Shown: one piece after another, positions 6,690 to 6,808 of the stretch
Position numbering within the stretch: the stretch's first letter is position 1
How the letters are laid out: each line of letters opens with the position of its first letter
Assembly: GCA_945863825.1 (NCBI GenBank)
Contig: CAMBBY010000066.1
Span: 1 to 6,808, forward strand
DNA length: 6,808 nucleotides
Direction of reading: 5' to 3'
Origin: an uncultured Prevotella sp.
Lineage (GTDB): Bacteria > Bacteroidota > Bacteroidia > Bacteroidales > Bacteroidaceae
The notes under the pieces: generated by a model
The model's input: the letters and a program-made list of their open reading frames with translations, nothing else
Told to the model about the DNA's origin: nothing
Database searches by the model: none
Position numbers and translations under genes: made by a program

Positions 6690-6808
6690 AGTCCTCAGTA
6701 ACAGGGAACTTAAATTATGTAAACCTTTTATACAATAAGCCGCCTCAAAAAGGAAAAATCCTTAATTCCGCAACACTATAATTTAATATTTTTTATAAGC
6801 ACCTGAGC

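Noticed and set aside
6750..6763. Terminator hairpin AAGGA-AAAA-TCCTT after the OmpA-like gene
   Set aside because: The stem is only five bases and no T-run follows on the + strand. Read on the - strand it has a short T-run and might end a converging gene outside the window, but it is too weak to call.

Overview
The window looks like a chromosomal segment from a gut-type Bacteroidales, most likely a Prevotella/Segatella relative. The pointers are moderate GC content, TAnnTTTGC-type -7 boxes, a typical Bacteroidetes signal peptide ending in LQAQ, a lipobox LSAC, and family types common in that order: a histidine acid phosphatase, a membrane-anchored AraC-type regulator and an OmpA-like porin. 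The species is inferred from style only; no marker gene is present.

Layout, all on the + strand: (1) 1-947, the 3' part of a histidine-type (clade 2, MINPP/phytase-like) phosphatase whose N-terminus lies outside the window. (2) 970-2234, a seven-helix membrane protein with a C-terminal AraC-like DNA-binding domain. Its reading frame appears broken by a single missing base near 1080. (3) 2235-2637, a 403-bp regulatory gap with an intrinsic terminator, three 20-bp direct repeats, a -7 box directly below them and a long AT-rich leader. (4) 2638-5376, a 912-residue lipoprotein that is almost entirely a repeat-built coiled-coil stalk with a small C-terminal head. (5) 5397-6689, an outer-membrane beta-barrel with a coiled-coil linker and an OmpA-like periplasmic domain, 20 bp after the lipoprotein and almost certainly in the same operon. 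The last 119 bases hold no recognisable gene.

How the parts may work together (inference): the lipoprotein and the OmpA-like barrel form a two-gene cell-envelope module. The barrel is held in the outer membrane and may contact peptidoglycan, while the lipid-anchored stalk would be long enough to present its head far from its anchor. The membrane regulator just upstream is the natural candidate to act on the phased repeats in front of the module. If its frameshift is real, the module in this strain may be unregulated or silent. I recognise no named system; the lipoprotein head domain matches no family I know.
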